A DNA stretch of 62,416 nt. Origin: Xylanimonas cellulosilytica. Lineage in GTDB: Bacteria > Actinomycetota > Actinomycetes > Actinomycetales > Actinomycetaceae. Positions 7,815 through 15,931 of the stretch are shown here, piece by piece. A program made the translations under genes and the position numbers. The stretch lies in contig JVKM01000044.1 in assembly GCA_001072465.1 (NCBI GenBank), positions 1-62,416 on the forward strand, given 5' to 3'. Position 1 is the stretch's first letter. The number at the start of each line of letters is the position of its first letter. The notes under the pieces are model-generated. The model was not told the DNA's origin and did no database searches. It saw only the letters and a program-made list of their open reading frames with translations.

Positions 7815-8306
7815 TCAGTCCTTGGAGACGACGTTATGCGCGCCCAAGTCGCTGCCAACCTGAGGAGCGTTTCCGTCCTCGTACTGGACAGCGTTATTGG
7901 AGCCCGTGAAGGACACCTTCTGGACGGACTTAACGTCGACGGCATTCTGGGAGCCGTTGACCGTGATCTCGGAGACGGCCTCGCCCTCAATGTGGTTGTT
8001 CGAGCCGTTGACGACGACGGACTTCGTGCCCGCGGGGATCTCGACGTGCGCGTTGGACTCGTTGACCGTGAAGGCGCCGGAGGCATCGGACTTGCCCGAA
8101 TCCTTCGACGTGTCGGACTTGCCGGAGTCGGTGGACGCGTCGGTCTTGGTGTCCGTGCGCGGGTTGCTCGAGGCCTCGGGGGCAGACGAAGCTGCGGGGG
8201 CGGAGGAGTCGCCGCCGGAGACGTTCGCGGTCTGGGAGCAGCCGGTCAGGGCCACGGTCGCGACGGCCAGGGCGGCCGCGGCGGGAAGGAAGGACTTCAG
8301 GGACAT
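7815..8306 (-). CDS. DUF3060-type lipoprotein
   Basis: A 163-residue predicted lipoprotein. The signal peptide MSLKSFLPAAAALAVATVAL ends in the lipobox LTGC (Cys at about 22). A Ser/Asp/Lys-rich linker follows. The C-terminal half has repeated short strands with Gly-Ser-Asn turns (VVVNGSNNHIEG, ITVNGSQNAVDV, VSFTGSNNAVQY), the pattern of the DUF3060 domain. Function is unknown; it is expected to be anchored outside the membrane. The ATG at 8306 follows AAGGGAGACACC; an upstream in-frame ATG lacks a site. It lies 50 bases downstream of the OmpA-like lipoprotein gene, and the two probably share a transcript. Confidence 0.82.
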   Translation of the reverse strand: MSLKSFLPAAAALAVATVALTGCSQTANVSGGDSSAPAASSAPEASSNPRTDTKTDASTDSGKSDTSKDSGKSDASGAFTVNESNAHVEIPAGTKSVVVNGSNNHIEGEAVSEITVNGSQNAVDVKSVQKVSFTGSNNAVQYEDGNAPQVGSDLGAHNVVSKD

Positions 8307-8356
8307 GGTGTCTCCCTTTCGTATGTTGATCAGTTGGTCAAACGTCAATCAGAGTA

Positions 8357-9568
8357 CTAGAAGGCGGGGATGAAGATCTCGACGCGGCGGTTGAGTGCGC
8401 GGCCGGCCGGGTTGTCCGAACCATCTGCGTTCTCGTTGGGTGCGACGGGCTTCGACTCGCCGTAGCCGGTCGCATCCAGGATCGCGCTCACGCCGTCCTT
8501 CTTCAGCTCGGCGGACACGGCATCCGCGCGCTCCTGCGAGAGCTGAAGGTTGAAGGCCTCGTCCGAGATGGAATCGGTGTGGCCGTAGATGTGAGCGGTG
8601 GGAACCTTCGCGTTGTTGAGCACGCCCGCCAGGCTCTTCAGGGTCTGGGCGGCTTCGGGGCGGATGTCGGACTTGCCGAAGTCAAAGAGGACGCCGTCCT
8701 CCAGGGTGATGACCGTGCCGCAGGACTCGACGGGCTTGAGGGACTCGACGGCCGGGAACTTGCCGAGCTTGCTGACCTTCTCGACCTTCGGAGCGTCGTT
8801 GACGGGCACGCCGTTGACGGTGGCCGTGCCGTTGCCGTTGTTCTGGATCGTCAGCTTCTCGTCCGAGTAGCTGCCCGTGCCGTCGCCATTGTTGATGATC
8901 GTGACGGTGCCCTTGGAGAACTGGCCGGAGCCGTCACCTTTGTTGATGATCGACTCCATGGAGGTCGTATTGGAGTAGTTGCCGCCGCCATGTCCGTCCA
9001 GGATGATGCTGGTCGTCGTCGTGGAGTAGGTGCCCGAGCCGTCGGCCTCGACGGTGATGGTCACCATGGTGTCGGCGTTGGAGTAGGTGCCCGAGCCATC
9101 GCCGCCGTAGATGATGGAGATGGGGCCCTCGGTGATGACGCCGGATCCGGTGCCGTCGTTGACGACCGTGCCCTTATCGCTGGAGGAAACGGCGGAGCCG
9201 TCGCCGCCCAGGACCGTCGAGCCGGACACTAGGGACGTGCCGTCGCACTTGGCGGGGGAGACCGTTACGCCCGGAACGGAGGCGAGGGATGAGGAGGCTG
9301 CCTGGACGACGGCCTTATCCGCGTTCGAGGCGAACACGTCGATCGCGGGAACCGAGAAGAGCGGGATCGGGGGGATCTCGCCGGGGCGGTAACCCGGGAC
9401 CGTCGGAACAGAGGCGGGAGTTGCGGACTGGGTGGGGGCAGCCGTGGTGGCCTCGGCGGTGGGCGCAGCCGCGGGAGTCTGGGGCTTCGAGGAGCCGCAG
9501 GCGCCCAGGGCGAGCGTGGTCGCAGCGACGAGAGCGGAGGCAGTCAGGGTGCGTCGTGTGATGATCAT
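8357..9568 (-). CDS. Lipoprotein with Gly-rich repeats and C-terminal OmpA-like domain
   Basis: A 403-residue predicted lipoprotein (signal peptide, lipobox LGAC with Cys at about 24). Residues about 130-265 hold at least six imperfect 18-22-residue repeats of the form GDGSGTYSN followed by a short strand, like a beta-solenoid and related to the DUF3060 pattern. Residues about 285-403 form an OmpA C-terminal domain: LFDFGKSDIRPEAAQTL, YGHTDSISDEAFNLQLSQER, and ALNRRVEIFI, with the Asp and Arg that bind diaminopimelate in peptidoglycan. The protein should therefore link the membrane to the wall. OmpA-domain proteins are known in monoderm Actinobacteria, but this repeat combination is unfamiliar to me. 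Confidence 0.88.
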   Translation of the reverse strand: MIITRRTLTASALVAATTLALGACGSSKPQTPAAAPTAEATTAAPTQSATPASVPTVPGYRPGEIPPIPLFSVPAIDVFASNADKAVVQAASSSLASVPGVTVSPAKCDGTSLVSGSTVLGGDGSAVSSSDKGTVVNDGTGSGVITEGPISIIYGGDGSGTYSNADTMVTITVEADGSGTYSTTTTSIILDGHGGGNYSNTTSMESIINKGDGSGQFSKGTVTIINNGDGTGSYSDEKLTIQNNGNGTATVNGVPVNDAPKVEKVSKLGKFPAVESLKPVESCGTVITLEDGVLFDFGKSDIRPEAAQTLKSLAGVLNNAKVPTAHIYGHTDSISDEAFNLQLSQERADAVSAELKKDGVSAILDATGYGESKPVAPNENADGSDNPAGRALNRRVEIFIPAF

Positions 9569-9778
9569 GAACCTAACCGTACGGGAAAATACGAGGGGCG
9601 CACACTGTTCCGGTAATCATGTAAAACCGCGGAATCTCAAGGAACTCAGGGGTATTTCGAGGGGTACTCAGGGGGTAATCAGGGTATGGCCGGGGTCTTT
9701 GTTCGCACAAGATAAGGGGCCTCGTTCCGCGGTACTGGGGGCGAGGCCTCGTCCCCCTCGCGCTCCGGTGTCCAAGCT

Positions 9779-9797
9779 GTGGCGTGATCAACGCCAC
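9779..9797. promoter_or_regulatory. Palindrome upstream of gpmA
   Basis: GTGGCGT and ACGCCAC flank a five-base loop about 42 bases before the gpmA start. This could be an operator or a hairpin. The rest of the 270-base divergent gap (9569-9838) contains a GGCCTCG...CGAGGCC inverted repeat near 9717-9748 and several GGGGTA-rich stretches without clear meaning. Confidence 0.4.
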
Positions 9798-9826
9798 GGG
9801 GTGTAGGAGGTGGCCCCTACCTGTGG

Positions 9827-9832
9827 GAGAAT
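9827..9832 (+). promoter_or_regulatory. Candidate -10 element of gpmA
   Basis: GAGAAT lies exactly six bases before the ATG at 9839, matching the leaderless layout of other genes here, though the first base departs from TANNNT. TGTGGGAG just upstream could instead act as a weak ribosome site. Confidence 0.35.
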
Positions 9833-9838
9833 GGAGAC

Positions 9839-10576
9839 ATGAGCTACAAACTGGTGCTGCTCCGCCACGGCGAGAGCGAATGGAATGCAAAGAACCTCTT
9901 CACCGGTTGGGTGGATGTTCCGCTGTCGGACAAGGGCCGCGCGGAGGCTACCCACGGTGGCGAGCTCCTCAAGGAAGCGGGCGTGAAGCCTGACCTCCTG
10001 TTCACGTCGATGCTGCGTCGCGCCATCATGACCGCGAACCTCGCCCTCGACGCTGCCGATCGCCACTGGATCCCCGTTGAGCGCAACTGGCGCCTCAACG
10101 AGCGTCACTACGGTGCGCTCCAGGGCAAGAACAAGAAGGAAATCCGCGACGAGTACGGCGAGGACCAGTTCATGCTGTGGCGCCGTTCCTTCGACGTGGC
10201 CCCGCCCGCCATCGAGGCCGGCTCCGAGTTCTCGCAGGACACCGACCCGCGCTACGCTGGCGAGCCCGTCCCCATGAGCGAGTGCCTCAAGGACGTCATC
10301 GCGCGTCTGCTGCCCTACTGGGATGAGACCATCGTTCCCGCGATCAAGAGCGGCAAGACCGTCATGATCGCCGCGCACGGCAACTCCCTGCGCGCCATCG
10401 TCAAGCACCTGGATGAGATCTCCGACGAGGATATCGCCGGCGTCAACATCCCCACCGGCATTCCGCTGGTGTACGAGCTCGACGAGGAAACCCTCAAGCC
10501 CATCAAGAAGGGCGGCACCTACCTGGATCCCGAGGCCGAGGCGAAGATCGCCGCGGTCGCCAACCAGGGCAAGTGA
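9839..10576 (+). CDS. gpmA: 2,3-bisphosphoglycerate-dependent phosphoglycerate mutase
   Basis: A 245-residue dPGM that interconverts 3- and 2-phosphoglycerate in glycolysis. The phosphorylated His is in the family signature [12 protein letters not shown] (residues 5-16), then [14 protein letters not shown]. The second catalytic His is in [17 protein letters not shown] near residue 180. Length matches the family. The start at 9839 is the first Met and gives a normal N-terminus. It appears monocistronic, with a terminator directly after the stop. Confidence 0.96.
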   Translation: MSYKLVLLRHGESEWNAKNLFTGWVDVPLSDKGRAEATHGGELLKEAGVKPDLLFTSMLRRAIMTANLALDAADRHWIPVERNWRLNERHYGALQGKNKKEIRDEYGEDQFMLWRRSFDVAPPAIEAGSEFSQDTDPRYAGEPVPMSECLKDVIARLLPYWDETIVPAIKSGKTVMIAAHGNSLRAIVKHLDEISDEDIAGVNIPTGIPLVYELDEETLKPIKKGGTYLDPEAEAKIAAVANQGK

Positions 10577-10585
10577 GCTGAGCGG

Positions 10586-10621
10586 AGCCCCGGCATCGTC
10601 TGCATGGATGAGGCCGGGGCT
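10586..10621 (+). terminator. Terminator hairpin after gpmA
   Basis: AGCCCCGGC and GCCGGGGCT form a nine-base stem. The right arm overlaps a one-mismatch copy of the 13-base motif discussed in the findings. Confidence 0.7.
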
Positions 10622-10807
10622 TCGTCATGCCTGGAAAACCGGGCTTTTCGGGGTGTGATGCCCGTCCTTATGGCGCACGTTTGACCGTGAGCAGGGTCGC
10701 ATGCTGGGACGAATTGCGGTCGTGCTTGAAGTTGGTTTGTGTCGATCCTTGTATGCGTGTAACGTTGAGCTTTCACACTGTATGGGTCGGTTTTGCTCGC
10801 CAGCTGG

Positions 10808-10813
10808 TAGAAT
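10808..10813 (+). promoter_or_regulatory. -10 element of carD
   Basis: TAGAAT lies 37 bases before the carD ATG. No convincing -35 is seen. Confidence 0.45.
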
Positions 10814-10850
10814 AGTTGTGCTATCCACGCACGCACCCAGGAGTCCATCC

Positions 10851-11369
10851 ATGTCGTTTGAAATCGGTCAGACGGTCGTCTACCCGCACCACGGCGCAGC
10901 CACGATCGAAGAGGTCATGACGCGCACCATTCGTGGTGAGGAGCGGACGTACCTGAAGCTGCGTGTGAACCAGGGCGATCTTGAGATTCAGGTCCCCGCC
11001 GAAAACGTCGACATGGTCGGCGTCCGCGACATCGTCGACGAGGATGGCCTCGAAGAGGTCCTCTCCGTCCTGCGCGCCCCCTACATCGAGGAACCCACCA
11101 ACTGGTCGCGCCGCTTCAAAGCGAACCAGGAGAAGATCGCCACCGGCGACATCGTGAAGGTCGCCGAGGTCGTGCGTGACCTGACCCGTCGCGACGACCT
11201 GAAGAAGCTGTCCACGGGCGAGAAGCGCATGCTGACGAAGGCCCGCGGAATCCTCACCTCTGAGCTGGCCCTGGCACGCAACATCGAAAAGTCCGCCGCC
11301 GCGGAGCGCCTCGACGCTGTCCTGGCTGAGGGTCGCATCGAAGTCGAAGAAGATGCCGTCGAAGAGTGA
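10851..11369 (+). CDS. carD: CarD-family RNA polymerase-binding regulator
   Basis: A 172-residue CarD homologue. In Actinobacteria CarD binds the RNA polymerase beta subunit and stabilises open complexes, especially at rRNA promoters. The N-terminal interaction domain begins [20 protein letters not shown]. The helical C-terminal DNA-binding half follows with [20 protein letters not shown] and [17 protein letters not shown]. The ATG at 10851 follows CAGGAGTCCATCC and matches the family's short N-terminus. The 3' end overlaps ispD by 17 bases, so the two are translationally coupled, a common actinobacterial arrangement. Confidence 0.95.
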   Translation: MSFEIGQTVVYPHHGAATIEEVMTRTIRGEERTYLKLRVNQGDLEIQVPAENVDMVGVRDIVDEDGLEEVLSVLRAPYIEEPTNWSRRFKANQEKIATGDIVKVAEVVRDLTRRDDLKKLSTGEKRMLTKARGILTSELALARNIEKSAAAERLDAVLAEGRIEVEEDAVEE

Positions 11370-12069
11370 TGCCCGCGCGGTCCTGACGGCCGCAGGCTCC
11401 GGCTCTCGCCTCGGTTGCGAGGGCCCGAAAGCACTCGTTGAACTCTCGGGTCGCCCCCTTGTGTGGTGGGCGGCCCGCAGCCTACGCGCCGGGGGAGTGG
11501 GCGCGATCGTCGTGACGGCCCCGGCCTCGTCGATCGAGGAATTTCGCAGTGCCCTGTCCGATATTGACGATCTGACCGTCGTCGCAGGCTCTGATCGTTC
11601 GCGTCAGGAGTCCGTGGCCCTCGGCCTGGCCGCGCTTGGCCGCTGCGAGGCGGACACGGTCGTCCTCGTGCACGACGCAGCCCGTCCTCTGACGCCCCCG
11701 CAGGTCACCGAGCGCGTCATCGACGCGGTTGCCGGCGGCGCGGGCGCGGTCATTCCCGTCCTGCCCGTCACCGACACCCTCAAGACCGTGGATGCCTCCG
11801 GCGTGGTCATCGGCACGCCGCGCCGCTCCGACATGGTGGCCGTGCAGACCCCGCAGGGCTTCCGCTGGGACGTCCTCATTCGCGCGCACGAGGAGGGCGC
11901 CTCCCTGGGCGCTGACGAGGCCCGGGCGGCCACGGACGACGCCGGCCTCGTCGAGGCGATCGGCGGGACCGTGCACACGGTCGCGGGCGACGAACGCTCC
12001 ATGAAGGTCACGCGTCCCCTCGACCTGGCGCTTGCGCAGATCCTCGTTGCCGAGGAGACGGGCGCCTAA
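11353..12069 (+). CDS. ispD: 2-C-methyl-D-erythritol 4-phosphate cytidylyltransferase
   Basis: A 238-residue IspD, third step of the MEP isoprenoid pathway (MEP + CTP to CDP-ME). The N-terminal nucleotide-binding loop is [33 protein letters not shown] and [13 protein letters not shown] are conserved family blocks, and [20 protein letters not shown] near the C-terminus is typical. It overlaps carD. In many Actinobacteria ispF follows immediately; here the downstream neighbour is the convergent Y cluster and ispF is 12 kb away at 24139-24633 on the other strand. The gene also carries an exact copy of the 13-base motif at 11519. Confidence 0.94.
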   Translation: MPSKSDARAVLTAAGSGSRLGCEGPKALVELSGRPLVWWAARSLRAGGVGAIVVTAPASSIEEFRSALSDIDDLTVVAGSDRSRQESVALGLAALGRCEADTVVLVHDAARPLTPPQVTERVIDAVAGGAGAVIPVLPVTDTLKTVDASGVVIGTPRRSDMVAVQTPQGFRWDVLIRAHEEGASLGADEARAATDDAGLVEAIGGTVHTVAGDERSMKVTRPLDLALAQILVAEETGA

Positions 12070-12142
12070 ACGCACTGCCCGGTTGGCGTTGTCGGGTGCG
12101 CTCGTAGCTCGCGCCCCACCGCGGCCCGGGCGGCGATATGTG

Positions 12143-12931
12143 TCAGCGGGCCGTCAAGATCGCGCATGCCATCCTGGCTCCCTCTGAGGAAGCCAGCATT
12201 GCAAGCTTTTCCGGCTGATTGTTGAAGTAGGTGACCAGGCTGTCCACCCGCGAAAGCGGTATGGGGATTCCTGTCATGTCGAACTCCATGTCGCGGTTGG
12301 CTCCGTCGGCGGACACGTACATGATCGGAAGCTGATCACCGATGTCGGGAATTGGACTGAAGCCTTTAATGATCGGATGGCGATCCCACGGAATACGTGT
12401 CGCGGACTTGTCGATGAGAGAACGGAACGCGACATCTTCAGGAGTGAACTCGATGATCGGGCCCTGATGGATTAGCCAGAGCCTGTGGGGCGACGACATG
12501 AACATGAAATAGAACATCGTCGAGAACATGAGGCCCGTGATCAAGCTGAGGACAGCGCCGACGGCCGAGTGGGTCACCAGCACTTCGATGATGATCGCTA
12601 TCGGAGCGCAGGCTATGCCGATGCCGAGGGCGATCTGTTTCACGCGAACGAGGGCAAGGGTGGGACGTATCGATATTCCCTTACCCTCCACGTGCACGAT
12701 CCATCTGTCGTATCGGCGGAGCATTTGAGCGACTGCGAGGAACGCAGATGCGATGCCTAAGAGCAAGCAGTAGACAGAGAAAAATAGCGCGATGCCGCCT
12801 GGAATATATCCCGACAGTAAAAGGAAGATAACCGCGGTCACCGGGAAGAAGATGGCCGGGCGAACTAAGTTATTCGCCTTGGCATACTGCTTGTCGGCTT
12901 CCGAGGGGCTCACCAGCGTGCTGTGTGCCAT
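12143..12931 (-). CDS. Uncharacterised membrane protein Y1 (tandem paralogue)
   Basis: A 262-residue protein with two pairs of hydrophobic segments (about residues 23-65 and 98-145). A soluble C-terminal half follows with IHQGPIIEFTPEDVAF, ATRIPWDRHPIIKGF and MTGIPIPLSRVDSL. It is clearly related to Y2 and Y4, with the same spacing, a WD-x-x-P-x-I-x-GF block and an ending in ILTA. I do not recognise the family; the soluble part might be a PH-like fold, but this is a guess. The ATG at 12931 sits after AAAGGAGAAGACG. An upstream in-frame ATG inside the conserved leader would add MSPRKEKT; it is rejected because the same leader is out of frame before Y4. Confidence 0.7.
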   Translation of the reverse strand: MAHSTLVSPSEADKQYAKANNLVRPAIFFPVTAVIFLLLSGYIPGGIALFFSVYCLLLGIASAFLAVAQMLRRYDRWIVHVEGKGISIRPTLALVRVKQIALGIGIACAPIAIIIEVLVTHSAVGAVLSLITGLMFSTMFYFMFMSSPHRLWLIHQGPIIEFTPEDVAFRSLIDKSATRIPWDRHPIIKGFSPIPDIGDQLPIMYVSADGANRDMEFDMTGIPIPLSRVDSLVTYFNNQPEKLAMLASSEGARMACAILTAR

Positions 12932-12975
12932 CGTCTTCTCCTTTCTGGGTGACATCCCAGGGTATGGCATGGAGG
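12932..12975 (-). promoter_or_regulatory. Conserved leader with hairpin before Y1
   Basis: On the minus strand CTGGG, six bases, CCCAG (12945-12960) is followed at once by AAAGGAG and the start codon. Near-identical leaders precede Y2 and Y4. The hairpin could modulate access to the ribosome site. Confidence 0.5.
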
Positions 12976-13211
12976 TGACGAGCGTGCGTTCCTCCTGGCG
13001 TGTCGTGATGGCAGTGACCCTCGGCGGGTGGCTGGGTGCGCGCGTAGGCACCGGTGGCTGGAATGAAGACGACGAGGAGAACGCAGACGATAGTGAGCCC
13101 GTAACGCAGGCCGAGGGTGGGGAAGCCGAGTGCGATGAGGGCAACAAGGACTAGTGCTGCCGCGACTCCGATGGCATAGAAACATGCGGGGACGATCCAT
13201 TCTCGGTGCAT
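12961..13211 (-). pseudogene. Truncated relic of a Y3-like gene
   Basis: Reading from 13211 the first 60 or so residues (MHREWIVPACFYAIGVAAAL, with two membrane segments and ...YARTQPP) match the start of Y3 (MRRAWIIPACFYAVGITAAL ... YARAPSRPP). Compared with Y3 this copy lacks one GC pair in a CGCGCG run, so the frame shifts after TYAR. The homologous sequence then continues in another frame for about 20 codons before it merges with the leader of Y1. It looks like a broken duplicate that marks the unit of tandem duplication. It might still make a small two-helix protein. Confidence 0.65.
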
Positions 13212-13255
13212 AAAGGCGTCTGCTTGGCTCGGGGCTAGAGACCGACGGATGAGCG

Positions 13256-14044
13256 TCAGGGGGCCGTCAGGAGCGAGCGGACGAGCTGCGCACCCTCCGG
13301 CCGACCGAGCTTCGCGCGTTCCTCTGGCTTGTCGACGAAGTAGTCGATGAGGCGCCGCAGCAGAACGAAGCGCATGGGGGATCCCGTCATATCAAAGACC
13401 AGGCTCTCCTCGAGGCCGTCAATGCAGACGTGCATATTCATGCTCGGGAAGAAGGCAGAATCGTCTGCGGTGAAACCTTCAATGCGGGGGTGTAGATCCC
13501 ACGGGATAGGCGTCGGGGAGCTGTCTGTGAGCGGGTGAATCTCCATATGATCGGGCGAGAACACGATGAATGGGCCGCGGTGAATACAAGAGGGACGCCA
13601 CGGATTGCTGACGCACAGCATGAAAGATATTGCCGATAGGAGGAATCCGCAGAGAATATGAATGATCGCGTGCACGATCGGGACTTGAAGTGCTGGCTCG
13701 ACGATGAGGGAGATTGGTCCGGCTGCGATTCCGAAAGTGTAGGAGTAGCGACGCACACGAACCTGAATAAGGGATGGATAGAGTGCCATTCCTCGTGGCT
13801 CCGCGTGCACGACTGGACCCCTGCGACGGCGAATGGACTCCGCAATGCCGATCACGAGGGATGCTGGGCACAGCAACAGACAATAGAAAAACAACAAGAC
13901 GAGCAAGCTGGGTGGCAGAATCCCACCTAAGAAATACAAGACGATCACCGCGACGGGACAAGCGGCTGCGATGAAATACCAGTTGAGGGGCTCCATTTGG
14001 CGCCCGCCGGCAATGGGAACGCTCAACATAGGGCTTTGCTCCAT
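13256..14044 (-). CDS. Uncharacterised membrane protein Y2 (tandem paralogue)
   Basis: A 262-residue paralogue of Y1, the same length. It has paired hydrophobic segments at about 20-65 and 95-150, then IHRGPFIVFSPDHMEIHPL, TPIPWDLHPRIEGF, MTGSPMRFVLLRRLIDYF and a C-terminus ending LVRSLLTAP. The ATG at 14044 follows AGGAGAAGACT within the same hairpin leader as Y1 and Y4. Function is unknown. The stop codon is followed by sequence matching the Y4-Y3 junction, which shows that this gene plus its downstream neighbour were copied as a unit. Confidence 0.7.
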   Translation of the reverse strand: MEQSPMLSVPIAGGRQMEPLNWYFIAAACPVAVIVLYFLGGILPPSLLVLLFFYCLLLCPASLVIGIAESIRRRRGPVVHAEPRGMALYPSLIQVRVRRYSYTFGIAAGPISLIVEPALQVPIVHAIIHILCGFLLSAISFMLCVSNPWRPSCIHRGPFIVFSPDHMEIHPLTDSSPTPIPWDLHPRIEGFTADDSAFFPSMNMHVCIDGLEESLVFDMTGSPMRFVLLRRLIDYFVDKPEERAKLGRPEGAQLVRSLLTAP

Positions 14045-14092
14045 AGTCTTCTCCTTCCTGGGTGACATCCCAGCATATGACATGCGGTCAGG
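14045..14092 (-). promoter_or_regulatory. Conserved leader with hairpin before Y2
   Basis: Same arrangement as before Y1: inverted repeat CTGGGTGACATCCCAG at 14058-14073, then the ribosome site. It is almost identical to the leader of Y4 over some 45 bases, including CATATG just upstream. Confidence 0.5.
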
Positions 14093-14150
14093 TCGTGCTG
14101 ACGGTTCCCCGGCCTCGTTGTGGGGGTTCTTCCAGCGACGGGCCCGCGTC

Positions 14151-14975
14151 TCAGGCGTCCGGGTCTTGCCCTCGCAGGAGCGCGCGCACCACGTCGACGC
14201 CGGTCTCGGAGCCGAGGACACGACGCCGCCGGGGGTTGGAGGTGAAATAGTCAATAAGTCGCTCGAAGGCGACGTAGGAGAGTCCCGGATCCTTTAAGTG
14301 CAGCCACGTGACACCGTCCTCGCTATCCGAGGTCCAGTGGACGGCGGTCATGCCCTTGACAGTCTCGCCCACGCCGGTCACATCACTCCAGGCCGCCGTT
14401 TTGAGCCGAGGAAGAATGTCTTTCTCGGCGAAGGCGAAACCCGAGGGGACGAGAAGGAGCTTCTGTGCTTTGACGTCGCGCGGTTGTGGAAAGTACAGAT
14501 ACGTATGCTTCACGAGAAAGGAAACGATAAGGATGCAGGCCAAGAGTGACATAAGGAAACCATTCTTGGTGCTCGAGGAGAATGCGAGAGGAATGAGGGA
14601 AATCAAAACGCCGCTCACTCCCCATGTAAAGCCGGCGAGGCGCCTCTGAGAGAAGGTGGTGTCCCCGATGATCAGCAGCTCTGTGACCGTGCGTTCCCCC
14701 TGGCGCGTCGTGGTGTCAGTGACCCTCGGCGGGCGGCTGGGTGCGCGCGCGTAGGCAACGGCGGCTGGAATGAAGGCGACGAGGAGAATGCAGACGATAG
14801 CGAGCCCGTGACGCAGGCCGAGGGCGGGGAAGCCGAGCGCGATGAGGGCAGCGAGGACGAGTGCTGCCGTGATTCCGACGGCATAGAAGCATGCGGGGAT
14901 GATCCACGCTCGGCGCATGATGGCGTCGGCTTGTGCTGGGGCGAGAGGTCGGCGGATGAGGGTCAGAGGGAGCAT
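14151..14975 (-). CDS. Uncharacterised membrane protein Y3 (divergent family member)
   Basis: A 274-residue protein that looks like a fusion. The first 75 residues form a two-helix unit (RRAWIIPACFYAVGITAALV ... VCILLVAFIPAAVAYARA) that recurs as the relic at 12961-13211. The remainder has two more membrane segments and a C-terminal part resembling Y1/Y2/Y4 (AAWSDVTGVGE, YVAFERLIDYFTSNPRRRRV). The start at 14975 lies four bases after the Y4 stop, suggesting coupling; an internal Met at about 14918 is an alternative. It lacks the hairpin leader. Function is unknown. It ends in DPDA rather than LTA. Confidence 0.6.
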   Translation of the reverse strand: MLPLTLIRRPLAPAQADAIMRRAWIIPACFYAVGITAALVLAALIALGFPALGLRHGLAIVCILLVAFIPAAVAYARAPSRPPRVTDTTTRQGERTVTELLIIGDTTFSQRRLAGFTWGVSGVLISLIPLAFSSSTKNGFLMSLLACILIVSFLVKHTYLYFPQPRDVKAQKLLLVPSGFAFAEKDILPRLKTAAWSDVTGVGETVKGMTAVHWTSDSEDGVTWLHLKDPGLSYVAFERLIDYFTSNPRRRRVLGSETGVDVVRALLRGQDPDA

Positions 14976-14979
14976 GTGC

Positions 14980-15756
14980 CTAGCCTGCCGTCAGGATGTC
15001 GGTGACGAGCTGCGGTCCCTGCGGTGTTCCGAGCGTTGCTTGATCCTCAGGATGGGCGACAAAATGGTTGATGAGTCGCGCGAGTTGCCAGTAGTAGATG
15101 GGCATCCCCTTCATATCGAAAACGAGCGCATCCTCGGAGTCTCGGGTGGATACGTGCATTAACTGGTGTGGCTCATTGGCGACGACGAAAAGCTCGAATC
15201 CCTCAATCTGGGGGTTGCGATCCCAACGGATGCGTGTCGGGTTGTCGTGCAGGAGGGGCTGAATCGACAGGTGATCGGGACCGAGCGTGATCAGTGGTGA
15301 CCGGTGGATGCGCGAGGGGCGATATTTGGTGGTGACGAAGAGCGTGTAGGCAAGGTAGGAGAAGCAAAAGCCGATAATAATGCTGGCAACGCTATCCGGC
15401 CGAACGAGATAGAACGCGACGGAAGCAGGTCCCCATGCCATCATCACGATGAGGGCTGTAGAAGAAAAGCGAATCGCCGTTGTGTACGGATACAACGTCA
15501 CTGCGTCATGCTCGACATGGAGCGCAGTTCCCCGGTGGCGACGCACAAAGCGCTCTACTCCGACGTAGGTAACGCCAAGCGTGGCAAGCGACAGGTAGGC
15601 AGCGAAAAAAACAGCAATACCCGCTGGCATAATAAAGCACAGAAAAATGCTCAAGGCGGTGCATGCAACCAGCAATAGGATTGGTGTAAATGGACGGCCA
15701 GCTGTATTGAGTTGTTCGTCCGCCTCGGACACGCTGCGCAATGATCCTTCTGCCAT
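14980..15756 (-). CDS. Uncharacterised membrane protein Y4 (tandem paralogue)
   Basis: A 258-residue paralogue of Y1 and Y2, first gene of the array. It has hydrophobic pairs at about 28-75 and 100-150, then IHRSPLITLGPDHLSIQPLL, TRIRWDRNPQIEGF, MKGMPIYYWQLARLINHF and ends QLVTDILTAG. Two adjacent ATGs follow AGGAGGCCG; I prefer the second (15756) because its six-base spacing equals that of Y1. Upstream is the third copy of the hairpin leader. Function is unknown. Y4-Y3-Y2-Y1 run in one direction, away from the divergent UMF1 transporter gene. Confidence 0.7.
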   Translation of the reverse strand: MAEGSLRSVSEADEQLNTAGRPFTPILLLVACTALSIFLCFIMPAGIAVFFAAYLSLATLGVTYVGVERFVRRHRGTALHVEHDAVTLYPYTTAIRFSSTALIVMMAWGPASVAFYLVRPDSVASIIIGFCFSYLAYTLFVTTKYRPSRIHRSPLITLGPDHLSIQPLLHDNPTRIRWDRNPQIEGFELFVVANEPHQLMHVSTRDSEDALVFDMKGMPIYYWQLARLINHFVAHPEDQATLGTPQGPQLVTDILTAG

Positions 15757-15805
15757 CATCGGCCTCCTTTCTGGGTGACATCCCAGCATATGACATGTGG
15801 TCAGG
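15757..15805 (-). promoter_or_regulatory. Conserved leader with hairpin before Y4
   Basis: CTGGGTGACATCCCAG at 15771-15786 followed by AAAGGAGG on the minus strand. CATATG and a TATGCT-like box adjoin it and could form the promoter. Confidence 0.5.
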
Positions 15806-15931
15806 TCGCGCTGGTGGTGCCCGGCCTCGTCCCTGGTGCGGCCCGAGGAGTAAGTGAGCTACGAAACGTGGTAGTTTCACCCTGGACGCACACGCGCCAC
15901 CGAGCACTCCCCACCGAAGGAGCCCGATTCC

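Noticed and set aside
12905-14070. Starting Y1 and Y2 at the ATG inside the hairpin leader (MSPRKEKT)
   Set aside because: The same leader stands before Y4 in a different frame, and a good ribosome site lies between that ATG and the next one. The conserved feature is the leader, not the peptide.
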